Shown piece after piece: positions 1-8,555 of a stretch of 64,000 bases of DNA. This DNA is from Tautonia marina (GTDB lineage: Bacteria; Planctomycetota; Planctomycetia; Isosphaerales; Isosphaeraceae), in the NCBI RefSeq assembly GCF_009177065.1, contig NZ_WEZF01000024.1:1-64000 (forward strand), in the 5' to 3' direction. Position numbers and translations under genes: made by a program. Each line of letters begins with the position of its first letter. The first letter of the stretch is position 1. Under the pieces are notes generated by a model that was not told the origin of the DNA, did no database searches, and was given only the letters and a program-made list of their open reading frames with translations.

Positions 1-558
1 TGGAAGGTAGCCGAGCAGGAGCAGGGCGCGGTTCATCTCGTCGCGGTCCCAGGTGATCCCCTGTCCCAGTTTGTCGTCGAGCTGGACCCAGTGGCGGCTG
101 AGCCACTCGCAGCCGAAGGAGGTGCTTTCCAGATCAAGGACGGTGTTCATGGGGTCTCGGGAGAGGTTTTGCGCGAGGCGTCGGACGGCGTGGCGCTGTT
201 GCTTTTCCCAGCGGTCGACGGCGTCGCGCGAGGACTGAGCGAGGGTGGCTTCCTCGACGGTGCGGCAGCGTTCGAGGCGGGCGTAGGCGAGGGCCGAGGC
301 GCGGATGAGGGCTTCCTCGGCCTCGGTGTCGGCACCGAGCTGCTTCGTCCAGCGATCGGCGAACGCTTGCATGAGGGCGGCCTCGGCAGCGCCGTCGGGG
401 AGCTGGGCGGTCAGTCCGTGGCGCCGGGCGTTGTGTCGGCTGCGGCGTGTGCCGCGCTCGGAGCGCGGTTCCGAGGGGCGGGGGGTGTCGGTGTGGGTGT
501 TCGGTTCCTGGGGACGGGGCGATTCATCGGGGGATGAGGAGGTCTGGTGCTGGCTCAT
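1..558 (-). CDS. Hypothetical protein, 3' end cut off by the window
   Basis: An open frame of 186 codons runs from an ATG at 558 to the window edge without a stop, so the C-terminus is missing. The first 35 or so residues are polar and Pro/Ser/Thr/Arg-rich and probably disordered. They are followed by RSRHNARRHGLTA, a basic motif that I associate with short hypothetical proteins common in planctomycetes, and then a helical, Ala/Glu/Arg-rich region including a DAVDRWEKQQRHAVRRL stretch. No catalytic motif or membrane segment is visible. The gene is divergent from aqpZ. Function unknown; coding status is supported by the unbroken frame and sensible composition. Confidence 0.6.
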   Translation of the reverse strand, partial: MSQHQTSSSPDESPRPQEPNTHTDTPRPSEPRSERGTRRSRHNARRHGLTAQLPDGAAEAALMQAFADRWTKQLGADTEAEEALIRASALAYARLERCRTVEEATLAQSSRDAVDRWEKQQRHAVRRLAQNLSRDPMNTVLDLESTSFGCEWLSRHWVQLDDKLGQGITWDRDEMNRALLLLGYLP

Positions 559-953
559 GGGGGTTGACCTTTGCAAGGGGGGCCGGGCGATGGGTCGGGG
601 GTCTGTCGCCGGGGACGGATCGCGGTTGGCGCGGGGATCGTGTCGGGCGGCCCTCGTGGTGCCTGGAATGATCGGGCGCGGCGTCGCCGCCGGGCCTGAT
701 CGAGGGCCTCGTCTCTCATTACCATCGTGGAAAATGGTCGCGCCAGTCACAAAAAGCGGGAGGAGGGGGCAATTGGCGCGGGCGGATGGTCCTGGCGGTT
801 CGCCTTCAGGGCCAAGCGCAAAAAAACCAATGAGTCAGTCGCAAAAAGACATTTTTCCTGGGATGATGCGAACGCCCTGACAGATCTGGACAGGGATGGG
901 CCTCCGCCTCCTTCAGGTGAGGCACCAATTTCTCCAACAAAAGGTCACAACGC
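559..953. other. Intergenic region between a hypothetical gene and aqpZ
   Basis: This 395-bp divergent spacer should hold promoters for both flanking genes. The first 160 bp are GC-rich; the stretch from about 720 to 950 is richer in A, with several A-runs. An AAAGG at about 942-946 is a weak ribosome-binding site for aqpZ. A 76-codon frame at 727-957 has no recognisable features and is not called. No confident promoter hexamers were found. Confidence 0.4.
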
Positions 954-1643
954 ATGAACAAATACGCGGCAGAGTTTGTAGGGACATTTTGGCTTGTTCT
1001 TGGTGGTTGCGGGAGCGCGGTTCTGGCCGCAGCGTTTCCTGACGTGGGAATCGGTCTGCTGGGTGTTTCGTTTGCCTTTGGATTGACGGTGCTGACGATG
1101 GCCTTTGCCATTGGGCACATCTCCGGTTGTCATTTGAACCCGGCCGTTTCCGTCGGGCTCTGGGCGGGGGGGCGATTCCCGGCCAAGCTGCTGTTGCCTT
1201 ACATCGTCGCGCAGGTTCTGGGAGCGATTGCGGCGGGAGGCGTTCTTTACCTCATCGCGACGGGCAAAGCGGGATTCGACGTGGCCGACGGATTCGCTTC
1301 GAATGGCTACGGTGAGCATTCGCCCGGTGGCTATTCCTTGCTGGCGGCGTTGGTGACGGAAGTCGTGATGACCATGATGTTTCTCGTCATCATTCTCGGC
1401 GCCACGGATTCGCGAGCCCCCGCCGGATTCGCTCCGATCGCCATCGGTCTGGGCCTGACCTTGATTCACCTGATCAGCATTCCCGTGACCAACACCTCGG
1501 TCAATCCTGCACGAAGCACCGGCGTGGCCGTCTACGTGGGAGGCTGGGCCTTGACTCAGTTGTGGCTTTTCTGGGTCGCTCCGATCGTCGGCGCTGCGCT
1601 CGGAGCAGGTCTCTATCGATTCATTGGTAAGTCTGAAGACTGA
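954..1643 (+). CDS. aqpZ: Aquaporin Z family water channel
   Basis: A 229-residue major intrinsic protein of the usual AqpZ length with six hydrophobic segments. Both pore signatures are intact: NPA at residues 62-64 (in HLNPAVSVG) and NPAR at 184-187 (in SVNPARSTG). The selectivity filter matches a water-specific AqpZ: Phe42, His172, Thr181 and Arg187. The protein sits in the inner membrane and lets water pass in response to osmotic change. It starts directly with [12 protein letters not shown], as family members do. It is a single gene: the upstream gene is divergent and the downstream antitoxin is convergent. Confidence 0.95.
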   Translation: MNKYAAEFVGTFWLVLGGCGSAVLAAAFPDVGIGLLGVSFAFGLTVLTMAFAIGHISGCHLNPAVSVGLWAGGRFPAKLLLPYIVAQVLGAIAAGGVLYLIATGKAGFDVADGFASNGYGEHSPGGYSLLAALVTEVVMTMMFLVIILGATDSRAPAGFAPIAIGLGLTLIHLISIPVTNTSVNPARSTGVAVYVGGWALTQLWLFWVAPIVGAALGAGLYRFIGKSED

Positions 1644-1676
1644 TCTGATTTGCCAAGTTCTCGGACAAAGGGGCCT

Positions 1677-1696
1677 TGAGAGACACCATTCTCTCA
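1677..1696. terminator. Weak stem-loop after aqpZ
   Basis: TGAGAG (1677-1682) and CTCTCA (1691-1696) form a 6-bp stem with an 8-base loop 33 bases after the aqpZ stop. There is no U-tract, so termination here is only a guess. Confidence 0.25.
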
Positions 1697-1717
1697 TCAT
1701 CCCGAACGGTGAGTGAT

Positions 1718-1733
1718 ACTGGTGTTCACCAGT
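1718..1733. promoter_or_regulatory. Perfect 16-bp palindrome
   Basis: ACTGGTG-TT-CACCAGT is a perfect inverted repeat with 7-bp arms. A related GTGTTCAC core recurs at about 1853-1860. It lies between the convergent aqpZ and antitoxin genes, next to the stop codon of the toxin stub. It could be an operator or a short hairpin; no role can be assigned from sequence. Confidence 0.3.
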
Positions 1734-1738
1734 GTCCC

Positions 1739-1894
1739 TCACCAGAGGCCGATCCGATGGCCTGGCTGGCCCCCTTGTTGGTGTCGTCGTCTCCAGGCCC
1801 GGCCCGGCCGGGTTCGTTGGGTGACGGGCGGGTGGCACGGGTTGTGTGACAAGTGTTCACGTGAGTTGATGGCGATGACGACGCGCCGGGTCAT
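1739..1894 (-). pseudogene. Probable truncated ParE-like toxin stub
   Basis: The antitoxin stop codon overlaps an ATG in the ATGA arrangement (1891-1894) typical of parDE operons. The frame that opens there begins MTRRVV, as ParE toxins often do, but then runs into Pro/Arg/His-rich sequence with no RelE/ParE fold motifs and stops after 51 residues, about half the usual length. I infer that the toxin has decayed or been cut after its first few codons. It could also be a chance frame. Confidence 0.3.
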
Positions 1895-2151
1895 GGCGTG
1901 GGCTTCCGGGTCAGTCGCGCGGAGAGCTTCTGCCGCCTGGCTTCCCAGAATTCCGGCGAGATCTCGATCGGAGCGCCGGAATGAAGCCCCTCGACAAGCA
2001 GGGCGTCGATGCGCTCCTCGGTTTGCCGCTTCTGGTCGGCGCGGATCAGGTCGCGGACGGACTCGCTGGCGCTGCAGTCACCGCCCTCGGTCACGCGGCG
2101 ATGGACGAGGGACTTCAATGATTCGGGAGTCGCAGTGTTCTTGGGTTCCAT
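1891..2151 (-). CDS. ParD-like (CC2985 family) antitoxin, apparently orphaned
   Basis: An 86-residue acidic protein. The middle part (SASESVRDLIRADQKRQ) matches the ribbon-helix-helix region of ParD-type antitoxins, and the C-terminal part (LLVEGLHSGAPIEIS followed by FWEARRQKL) matches the toxin-binding tail of the CC2985 subfamily. The start is the ATG at 2151; longer upstream frames run into hypF. Such proteins bind and neutralise a ParE toxin and repress their own promoter. No intact toxin follows, only the stub described at 1739-1894. A helically phased direct repeat upstream (2187-2203) is a candidate operator. Confidence 0.75.
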   Translation of the reverse strand: MEPKNTATPESLKSLVHRRVTEGGDCSASESVRDLIRADQKRQTEERIDALLVEGLHSGAPIEISPEFWEARRQKLSARLTRKPTP

Positions 2152-2186
2152 GGTGGGGAGCCTCCTGAACTGCACCGTGGCGATGT

Positions 2187-2203
2187 TGGCAATTCGTGGC
2201 AAT
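2187..2203. promoter_or_regulatory. Phased direct repeat, candidate antitoxin operator
   Basis: TGGCAAT occurs at 2187-2193 and again at 2197-2203, a spacing of exactly 10 bp (one helical turn). It lies 36-52 bp upstream of the ParD-like start, where a ribbon-helix-helix autorepressor would bind. The role is inferred from position and periodicity. Confidence 0.35.
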
Positions 2204-2264
2204 GGATTGTCACGATACGAGGTGGCTCGGGCGATCGGAACGAATGCCGGGGTGGCATCGCGGT

Positions 2265-4676
2265 TCATTGGGGGGAGGGGAGGTGGAGCCGTTGTCGGGC
2301 GGCGACGAGGGCCTGGCCGGGGGAGAGGCCGCCGTCGTTGGGGGGGAGGTGGCGGTGGGTGAGGACCTCGAAGCCATCGGCGCGGAGCAGGGAGGCGGTG
2401 CGGGTGGTGAGCAAGGGGTTCTGGAAGACGCCGCCGGTGAGGCCGAGGGTGGTGAGGGAGCGGGGGCGGGCGAGGTCGGAGGCGATCGAGGCGAGGGCAT
2501 CGGCCAGGGCGTGATGGAAGGCGGCGGCGAGGTGGGGCAGCGGGGTGCCGCGGCGGAGGTGGTGGATGAGCCACGGCCAGAGGGGGGCGGGGTCGAGCAG
2601 AATCGGGCCGGAGGGGGTGGCGGAACGCTGGGCGAAGGAGCAGGGGGGGGCATTCAAGGGAGGGGTGCCGAGGGCGGCGAGGGATTCCAGTTCGAGGGCG
2701 GCCTGGCCCTCGAAGGTGGCCGAGGATCGGACGCCCAGCAGGGCGGCGACGGCGTCGAAGAGGCGGCCCAGGCTGGTGGTGGCGACGCAGTTCAGGCCGG
2801 TTTCGAGCTGATGGCGGATCACCCGGCGTTCGGCGGGGGAGGTGGTCTGGACGCAGGGGAGGTCGTCGTCCCAGGGAATCCCGGCGGCCCAGAGGTGGGC
2901 CAGAGCGGATCGGGAGGGGTGGCGGATGGCGAGGTCGCCGCCGGGCAAGGGGATGGGGGAAAGGTGGGCGAGGCGATCGAAGCGGGCACCGTCGCCGGAA
3001 AGGAGCAGGCATTCGCCGCCCCAGATGGTGCCGTCGGGGCCGTAGCCGGTGCCGTCGCAGACCCAGGCAAGCAAGGGGGTGGAGCCGACTCGATCGTGAT
3101 CGAGCAGCAATGACGCGGCGTGGGCGTGGTGGTGCTGGACGCGGACGAGGGGACGCTTGAGGGAGGCGGCCAGGCGCTCGGCCCATCGGGAGGAAAGGGC
3201 GTCGGGGTGGAGGTCGCAGGCGATGACCTGGGGATCGATCTGAAAGAGGATTTGCATGTGATCGAGTGAGCGCTCGAAGGCGTCTTGCGTGGCCAGGTCG
3301 CCCCAGTCGCCGAGGTGCTGGCTGACGAGGGCGAACGGGGGGCGGGCCAGGCAGAAGGTCCCTTTCAGCTCGGCGCCGACGGCGAGGACGGTCGGGCCGT
3401 CGGGGATCGGCCAGGGGAGGGGCAGCGGGGCGATCCCTCGGGAGCGGCGGAGGGGGAGTGGCTGATCGTTGACGACCTGAAGGACGGAGTCGTCGCAAGG
3501 GACCTGGATCGGCCGGTCGTGCAGGAGGAAGGCGTCGGCGATCGGGGCGAGGCGGTCGAGGGCCTCGGCGTTGGCGATGGCGATCGGCTCGTCGCTGCGG
3601 TTGCCGGAGGTCATGACGAGGGGACGGTCGGCGGCGTCCTCGTGTTCATCAAAGAGCAACGAGTGCAAGGGGGAGTAAGGGAGCATGATGCCGAGTTGGG
3701 CCAGGCCGGGAGCGACGGAGGGGGCGAGGGGAGAGGGGGCGTCGTGAGCTTCGGCGCGGCGGCGGAGCAGGACGATGGGGCGATCGCGGCCGGAGAGGGC
3801 GAGGGCCTCGGCGTCGTTGACCTGGGCGAGGCGGCGGGCGTGGTCGAGGGAGGGGACCATGAGGGCAAAGGGCTTGTCGCCTCGCCCTTTGAGCGCCCGG
3901 AGGCGGGAGACGGCGGGTTCGTTGCGGGCGTCGCAGGCGAGGTGGAAGCCGCCGACCCCTTTGAGGGCGACGATCCGGCCGAGGTCGAGGGCCTGGCGGG
4001 TTTGGGTGAGAGCGGCCTCGCCGCGAGGCCAGGAGCCGGGGGAGTCGGGATGCTGGGCGGCCCGAGACGCGTCGGAGGCGGGGACGAACCAGAGGGTCGG
4101 GCCGCAACGCGGGCAGGCGATCGGCTGGGCGTGGAAGCGGCGGTCGTGGGGGTTCTCGTATTCCCGGCGGCACGCCGGGCAGAGGGGGAAGCGGGCCATC
4201 GTGGTGTGAGGGCGGTCGTACGGCAGGCGCTTGAGGATGGTGAAGCGAGGGCCGCAATCGGTGCAGTTGAGGAAGGGATAGCGGTAGCGGCGATCGGTCG
4301 GGTCGGCCAGTTCGCGGAAGCAGGCGTCGCAGGTGGCGATGTCGGGCGGGACGGGGGTGATGGGCGTGGCGTCGGCGCGGCTCGGGAGGATGGTGAAGCC
4401 AATTGCGGCGGCGTCAGGGGGGATCGCCTCGTCGGTGATCGACACGAGGGTGGCGAGCGGAGGGGCGTCGTCGCGCAGGGCGCGGCGGAAGGCGAGGAGT
4501 TGATCGGGAGGCCCCTGGACCTCGATGACGACCCCCGAGGGATCGTTGGCGACCCAGCCGGCCAGGCCGAGGCGGTCGGCCGTGGCGTGGACGAACGGGC
4601 GGAAACCAACCCCCTGGACGACCCCCTGGACGAGGAAACGGCGGCGCTGGGGGAGGTGGGGGGCGGGGAGGGACAT
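2265..4676 (-). CDS. hypF: Hydrogenase maturation carbamoyltransferase HypF
   Basis: An 803-residue protein of full family length. Order of domains: acylphosphatase domain (about 12-100, with VQGVVQGVGFRPFV); two zinc-finger halves (CDACF...CTDCG and CPACR...CPRCG, about 115-195); a YrdC-like domain (about 225-400, with LKGVGGFHLACDA and SGNRSDEPIA); and a Kae1-like domain with the metal-binding HHHAHAASLL motif. HypF converts carbamoyl phosphate and ATP to carbamoyl adenylate and transfers the group to the C-terminal Cys of HypE, the first step of cyanide-ligand synthesis for [NiFe] hydrogenase. It is transcribed away from hypCDE across a 343-bp spacer. All key motifs are present. Confidence 0.97.
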   Translation of the reverse strand: MSLPAPHLPQRRRFLVQGVVQGVGFRPFVHATADRLGLAGWVANDPSGVVIEVQGPPDQLLAFRRALRDDAPPLATLVSITDEAIPPDAAAIGFTILPSRADATPITPVPPDIATCDACFRELADPTDRRYRYPFLNCTDCGPRFTILKRLPYDRPHTTMARFPLCPACRREYENPHDRRFHAQPIACPRCGPTLWFVPASDASRAAQHPDSPGSWPRGEAALTQTRQALDLGRIVALKGVGGFHLACDARNEPAVSRLRALKGRGDKPFALMVPSLDHARRLAQVNDAEALALSGRDRPIVLLRRRAEAHDAPSPLAPSVAPGLAQLGIMLPYSPLHSLLFDEHEDAADRPLVMTSGNRSDEPIAIANAEALDRLAPIADAFLLHDRPIQVPCDDSVLQVVNDQPLPLRRSRGIAPLPLPWPIPDGPTVLAVGAELKGTFCLARPPFALVSQHLGDWGDLATQDAFERSLDHMQILFQIDPQVIACDLHPDALSSRWAERLAASLKRPLVRVQHHHAHAASLLLDHDRVGSTPLLAWVCDGTGYGPDGTIWGGECLLLSGDGARFDRLAHLSPIPLPGGDLAIRHPSRSALAHLWAAGIPWDDDLPCVQTTSPAERRVIRHQLETGLNCVATTSLGRLFDAVAALLGVRSSATFEGQAALELESLAALGTPPLNAPPCSFAQRSATPSGPILLDPAPLWPWLIHHLRRGTPLPHLAAAFHHALADALASIASDLARPRSLTTLGLTGGVFQNPLLTTRTASLLRADGFEVLTHRHLPPNDGGLSPGQALVAARQRLHLPSPQ

Positions 4677-5019
4677 TGGGAGTCGGGGGGCTCGTGCTTC
4701 GGTTTGGCTGGGGGGATGCGATCCGGGGATGGTTCCATCATGGGATCGGGTGGCAAGGGGCGGGAATGGGGTTGTGGAGCGAGGCGAGGGCCGCGCCGGG
4801 AAATCCGGGGTTTTTTGCGGGGGTGGGACGCATTGCGGCGTCGGCGAGCTGCCGTGATCGGGTATGCTGGACGATCGCGGGGCGCAGGGCGGGAGCGCGG
4901 CAGGGGGGATCGGAAACAGACCCCTTTCCCCGTGAGCGGGGAGAGGGAGATCATGATGAACGTGTGTGCGATCTTAAACAAGTCATGGATGTGAATAGAG
5001 CGAATCGAGGAGAATCTCG
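4677..5019. promoter_or_regulatory. Divergent hypF/hypC control region with a stem-loop
   Basis: The 343-bp spacer must hold promoters for hypF and hypCDE. An inverted repeat, CCCTTTCCCCG (4922-4932) and CGGGGAGAGGG (4937-4947) with a TGAG loop, has 11-bp arms with one G-T wobble and lies about 75 bases before hypC, in its probable leader. GAGGAG at 5007-5012 is a good ribosome-binding site for hypC. No clear sigma-54 or NiFe-regulator site was recognised. Confidence 0.45.
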
Positions 5020-5295
5020 ATGTGTCTTGCCGTGCCGGGTCGAGTCGATCGGATCTACGAGGAGGGAGGGACCCGCATGGGGCGGGTCGATTTCGGGGGG
5101 ATCGTCAAGGAAGTCTGCCTGGAGTTCGTGCCGGAGGTGGAGGTCGGGGATTACACGATTGTTCATGTGGGGTTTGCCCTGAGCAAGATCGACGAGGCCG
5201 AGGCGAGGGAGACGCTGGAGACGTTCCGGGCGATGGGGGTGCTGGCGGAAGAACTGGGAGAGGAAGGGGACGATCCGCATGAAGTATCTGGATGA
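5020..5295 (+). CDS. hypC: Hydrogenase maturation chaperone HypC
   Basis: A 91-residue HypC/HybG family protein that starts MCLAVPG, so the essential Cys2 is present, followed by the usual small beta-barrel ([31 protein letters not shown] as separate strands) and a C-terminal helix. HypC binds iron with HypD while the Fe(CN)2CO unit is built and then escorts it to the hydrogenase large subunit. It has a good GAGGAG ribosome-binding site and overlaps hypD by 17 bp, so translational coupling is likely. Confidence 0.96.
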   Translation: MCLAVPGRVDRIYEEGGTRMGRVDFGGIVKEVCLEFVPEVEVGDYTIVHVGFALSKIDEAEARETLETFRAMGVLAEELGEEGDDPHEVSG

Positions 5296-6385
5296 GTTCC
5301 GGGATGGATCGGTGGCGCGCGCGCTGGTCGAGGAGATTCGGCAGGTCGTGACGCGGCCGTGGGTCTTGATGGAGGTCTGCGGCGGGCAGACGCATGCAAT
5401 TCTTCGCAATGGGATCGATCAGGTTCTTCCCGAAGCAGTCGAGCTGGTGCACGGGCCGGGGTGCCCGGTCTGTGTGACGCCGTTGGAGGTGATCGACCGG
5501 GCGTTGGCGATTGCGCAGCAACCGGGGGTGATCTTCTGCTCGTTCGGCGACATGCTGCGCGTGCCGGGGTCGTCGACGGATCTGCTCCGGGTGAAGGCGG
5601 AAGGGGCCGATGTGCGGATGGTGTATTCACCGCTGGATGCGTTGAAACTGGCGCGGCTGCATCGAGATCGGCAGGTCGTCTTCTTCGGGATCGGGTTCGA
5701 GACCACGGCGCCGGCCAACGCGATGGCGGTAACGCGAGCGAGCGAGGAGGGGCTCACGAATTTCTCGATGCTGGTCTCTCAGGTGCTCGTGCCGCCGGCG
5801 ATCGAGGCGATCTGCGCGTCGAGGTCGAACCGGGTGCAGGGGTTTTTGGCGGCCGGGCATGTGTGTACGGTGATGGGAACGGGGCAGTACCCGGCGATCG
5901 CCGAGCGGTTCGGGGTGCCGATCGTCGTGACCGGGTTCGAGCCGTTGGATCTGCTCGAGGGGATTCGGCGGGCGGTGGTGCAACTGGAGCGGGGCGAGGC
6001 TCGGGTCGAGAATGCGTACGCGAGGGTCGTTGCGGACGAGGGGAACCCGGTGGCTCGGGCCTTGCTGGAACAGGTGTTCGCGGTGACGGATCAACCGTGG
6101 CGGGGGATCGGGACGATCCCGAAGAGCGGTTGGAGGTTGGCCCCCGCGTATCGCGCGTTCGACGCGGCGGAACGGTTCGAGGTGGGAGCGATCCGGACGT
6201 TGGAATCGCCCGACTGCCGAAGCGGCGAGGTCTTGCAGGGGCTCATCACGCCGCCCGAGTGCCCGGCGTTTGGGACGGCGTGTACGCCAAGGCACCCCTT
6301 GGGGGCGACGATGGTGTCGAGCGAAGGGGCGTGCGCGGCTTATTTTCTGAACGGTCGGACGAAGGGAGCGCCCGCTCATGCCTGA
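5279..6385 (+). CDS. hypD: Hydrogenase formation protein HypD
   Basis: A 368-residue protein of normal length. Conserved motifs appear in order: [11 protein letters not shown] (about 33-43), GPGCPVCV (about 59-66), [29 protein letters not shown], and the C-terminal cysteine region [16 protein letters not shown] with CTPRHPLG, which carries the [4Fe-4S] cluster. HypD forms the scaffold with HypC on which cyanide and CO ligands are attached to iron. The ATG at 5279 lies inside the end of hypC, and the end overlaps hypE by 8 bp, giving a compact hypCDE unit. Confidence 0.97.
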   Translation: MKYLDEFRDGSVARALVEEIRQVVTRPWVLMEVCGGQTHAILRNGIDQVLPEAVELVHGPGCPVCVTPLEVIDRALAIAQQPGVIFCSFGDMLRVPGSSTDLLRVKAEGADVRMVYSPLDALKLARLHRDRQVVFFGIGFETTAPANAMAVTRASEEGLTNFSMLVSQVLVPPAIEAICASRSNRVQGFLAAGHVCTVMGTGQYPAIAERFGVPIVVTGFEPLDLLEGIRRAVVQLERGEARVENAYARVVADEGNPVARALLEQVFAVTDQPWRGIGTIPKSGWRLAPAYRAFDAAERFEVGAIRTLESPDCRSGEVLQGLITPPECPAFGTACTPRHPLGATMVSSEGACAAYFLNGRTKGAPAHA

Positions 6386-7436
6386 GCCGCCGCGATTCGA
6401 CGAGTGGACCTGTCCGATGCCGTTGCGCGAGACGCCGACGGTTGTGATGGGGCACGGGGGAGGGGGGCGGCTCTCAGGCGAGTTGCTTGAACATCTGTTT
6501 TTACCGGCCTTTCGCAACGAGGCGCTGGAGGCGCGGGGGGATGCGGCCCTGGTGGCGGTGCCGGCGGGGCGCCTGGCGTTTGCGACGGATGCTCATGTGG
6601 TGCGGCCGTTGGTGTTTCCAGGGGGTTCGATCGGCGAGCTGGCGGTCTATGGCACGGTGAACGACCTGGCGATGGTCGGGGCCAGGCCGTTGCATCTGAG
6701 CGCGAGCTTCATTCTGGAAGAAGGGTTGGCGATGGAGCAGCTCGCGGCGATCGTCGGTCGAATGGCCGAGGCGGCGCGACGGGCCGGGGTGGCGATCGTG
6801 ACCGGCGATACGAAGGTGGTCGAGCGCGGGCACGGCGACGGGTGCTACCTCACGACGAGCGGGATCGGCGTGGTGCCGGAGGGGCGATCGGTGGGGCCGG
6901 ATCGGGCGAGGGCCGGGGATGCGGTGATCGTCAGCGGCACGATCGGCGATCATGGGGTGGCGATCCTGAGCGTTCGCGAGGGCCTGGCGTTCGAGTCGGC
7001 GATTGAGAGCGACTGCGCGCCGCTTTCGGAGCTGGTCGAGCGGCTCTTTGCGGCCTCGGTCGAGGTGCGGGCCCTGCGCGATCCGACCCGAGGAGGGCTG
7101 GCGGCGACCCTCATCGAGATTGCGGAGCGATCGGCGGTCGGGGTGGTACTCGACGAGGGAGCCGTGCCGGTGCGCCCCGAGGTCCGGGGGGCCTGCGAGC
7201 TGCTCGGGCTCGACCCCTTGATGATCGCCAACGAGGGGAAGCTGGTGGCGATCGTGCCCGACGCTCAGGCCGAGGCGGCGCTGGAGGCCCTGCGGAGCGT
7301 GGCGATCGGTCGGCAGGCGGTGCGGATTGGCTCGGTCGTGTCGGAGCATCCGGGGACGGTCGTGATGACGACGGCGATCGGCGGGCGTCGGGTGGTGACG
7401 CTCCCCTTGGGGGAGCAATTGCCGAGAATTTGCTGA
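6378..7436 (+). CDS. hypE: Carbamoyl dehydratase HypE
   Basis: A 352-residue PurM/AIR-synthase-like ATPase. [14 protein letters not shown] near the N-terminus and [11 protein letters not shown] in the second half are family signatures. The protein ends in PRIC: the last residue is the cysteine that takes the carbamoyl group from HypF and is dehydrated to thiocyanate using ATP. The start overlaps hypD by 8 bp. An alternative start at Met14 (6417) would remove an N-terminal tail absent from many homologues. The gene ends 20 bp from the convergent hypB end, with no terminator hairpin visible between them. Confidence 0.96.
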   Translation: MPEPPRFDEWTCPMPLRETPTVVMGHGGGGRLSGELLEHLFLPAFRNEALEARGDAALVAVPAGRLAFATDAHVVRPLVFPGGSIGELAVYGTVNDLAMVGARPLHLSASFILEEGLAMEQLAAIVGRMAEAARRAGVAIVTGDTKVVERGHGDGCYLTTSGIGVVPEGRSVGPDRARAGDAVIVSGTIGDHGVAILSVREGLAFESAIESDCAPLSELVERLFAASVEVRALRDPTRGGLAATLIEIAERSAVGVVLDEGAVPVRPEVRGACELLGLDPLMIANEGKLVAIVPDAQAEAALEALRSVAIGRQAVRIGSVVSEHPGTVVMTTAIGGRRVVTLPLGEQLPRIC

Positions 7437-7456
7437 GTGGATTGGAACGGATCGGG

Positions 7457-8119
7457 TCAACGGCTCTGCGGACGCTCCTCGAGGAAGGCGAGCCAGTCGT
7501 CGAAGCCCTGACCGGTCTTGGCGGAGGTTTCGATCAGGCGGACACCGGGGCGGACGTCGAACAGGTGGGCGCGGGCGGCGTCGCGGTCGAACTCGCAGAC
7601 GTCGGCCAGGTCGATCTTGGTGATGACGACCGCATCGGCGGAATTGTAGATGCCGGGATATTTCAACGGTTTGTCCTCCCCCTCGGTGACGGAGAGGAGG
7701 GCGACCCGGCACGATTCGCCCAGGTCGTAGCTGGAGGTGCAGACGAGGTTGCCGACGTTCTCGATGAACAGGAGGTCATGCGAGGCGAGATCCCAGCCGT
7801 CGAGGTGACGCTCGATCATGTCGGCGTCGAGGTGGCAGATGCCGTGGGTCTGGATCTGACGGACGGGAACTCCTGCGCGCGCGAGGCGCTGGGCGTCGCG
7901 GTCGGTTTCGAGGTCGCCGACCAGAGCGGCGGGACGGCCGCCGCCGGCCTTGAGGGCCGAGAGGGTGCGTTCCAGCAGCAAGGTTTTGCCGGTGCCGGGG
8001 CTGGAGACGAGGTTGACGACGAAGACGCCGGCGTCCTGGAACCGGAGGCGCAAGGCGGCGGCGAGCTGGTCGTTTTTCTTGAGGAGCCCCTGGCGAAGCT
8101 CAACGATCCGGGGAGTCAT
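7457..8119 (-). CDS. hypB: Hydrogenase nickel incorporation GTPase HypB
   Basis: A 220-residue SIMIBI-class GTPase with the P-loop SSPGTGKT (about 39-46), a switch region with GDLETDRDAQRL, ENVGNLVC carrying the conserved metal-binding Cys of the G domain, and TKIDLADV as the guanine-specificity motif. HypB works with HypA to insert nickel into the hydrogenase large subunit. The N-terminal CxxCGC high-affinity nickel site and the His-rich nickel-storage stretch of some homologues are absent; the protein begins almost directly with the GTPase domain. It overlaps hypA by 4 bp (ATGA). Confidence 0.95.
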   Translation of the reverse strand: MTPRIVELRQGLLKKNDQLAAALRLRFQDAGVFVVNLVSSPGTGKTLLLERTLSALKAGGGRPAALVGDLETDRDAQRLARAGVPVRQIQTHGICHLDADMIERHLDGWDLASHDLLFIENVGNLVCTSSYDLGESCRVALLSVTEGEDKPLKYPGIYNSADAVVITKIDLADVCEFDRDAARAHLFDVRPGVRLIETSAKTGQGFDDWLAFLEERPQSR

Positions 8120-8499
8120 GAAGCGGGCTCCGATCGGGTCATGTTCTGAATTTCATCTTCAACGTCAATCGATTCGACCTCCAGCTCCTTGCCGCGCACG
8201 ATCGCGGCCGAGGCCTGATTGCACCGGGGGCAACGCAACGGAGGCGCCTCGGGCAGTTCCACGATTTGCCCGCACGGATCGCAACGGATGGCGACCGGGA
8301 CGGATTCGATTTCCAGTGCCGAGCCTTCCAGCGGGGTGTCTCGGGTGACGACCTCGAAGCAGAAGGCGAGGGCGTCGGCGGCGAGCCCGGAAAGCAGGCC
8401 GATTCGGAGCCGGACCCGCGTGACCCGGTACGGGGCCGAGCCGGCCATCGCTTCGGTGACGTGCTGCACCAGGGCCTCGGCGATCGACAGTTCGTGCAT
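8116..8499 (-). CDS. hypA: Nickel metallochaperone HypA
   Basis: A 127-residue protein starting MHELSIAEALV, which gives the nickel-binding Met1-His2-Glu3 terminus; this and the GAGGAGGTC ribosome-binding site decide the start at 8499 over a longer frame. The zinc site is two CxxC pairs, CDPC (about 73-76) and CPRC (about 91-94). HypA hands nickel to the hydrogenase large subunit together with HypB. It overlaps hypB by 4 bp and lies 56 bp downstream of an HTH regulator transcribed in the same direction. Its first 46 codons are duplicated at 9310-9447. Confidence 0.95.
   Translation of the reverse strand: MHELSIAEALVQHVTEAMAGSAPYRVTRVRLRIGLLSGLAADALAFCFEVVTRDTPLEGSALEIESVPVAIRCDPCGQIVELPEAPPLRCPRCNQASAAIVRGKELEVESIDVEDEIQNMTRSEPAS
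8362..8499 (-). repeat. hypA 5' repeat, intact copy
   Basis: This 138-bp stretch, the first 46 codons of hypA, matches 9310-9447 on the same strand without gaps and with 6 mismatches by my count (about 96 percent identity). Similarity stops at the ATG on one side and at codon 46 on the other. Confidence 0.9.
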
Positions 8500-8555
8500 A
8501 ATCGGCGTTGACCTCCTCGACATGCGTGATGGTCGGCCAACGACTCGGCTGCGGA

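Noticed and set aside
727-957. A 76-codon frame before aqpZ
   Set aside because: It overlaps the aqpZ start, has a polar composition without features, and lies where a promoter is expected.
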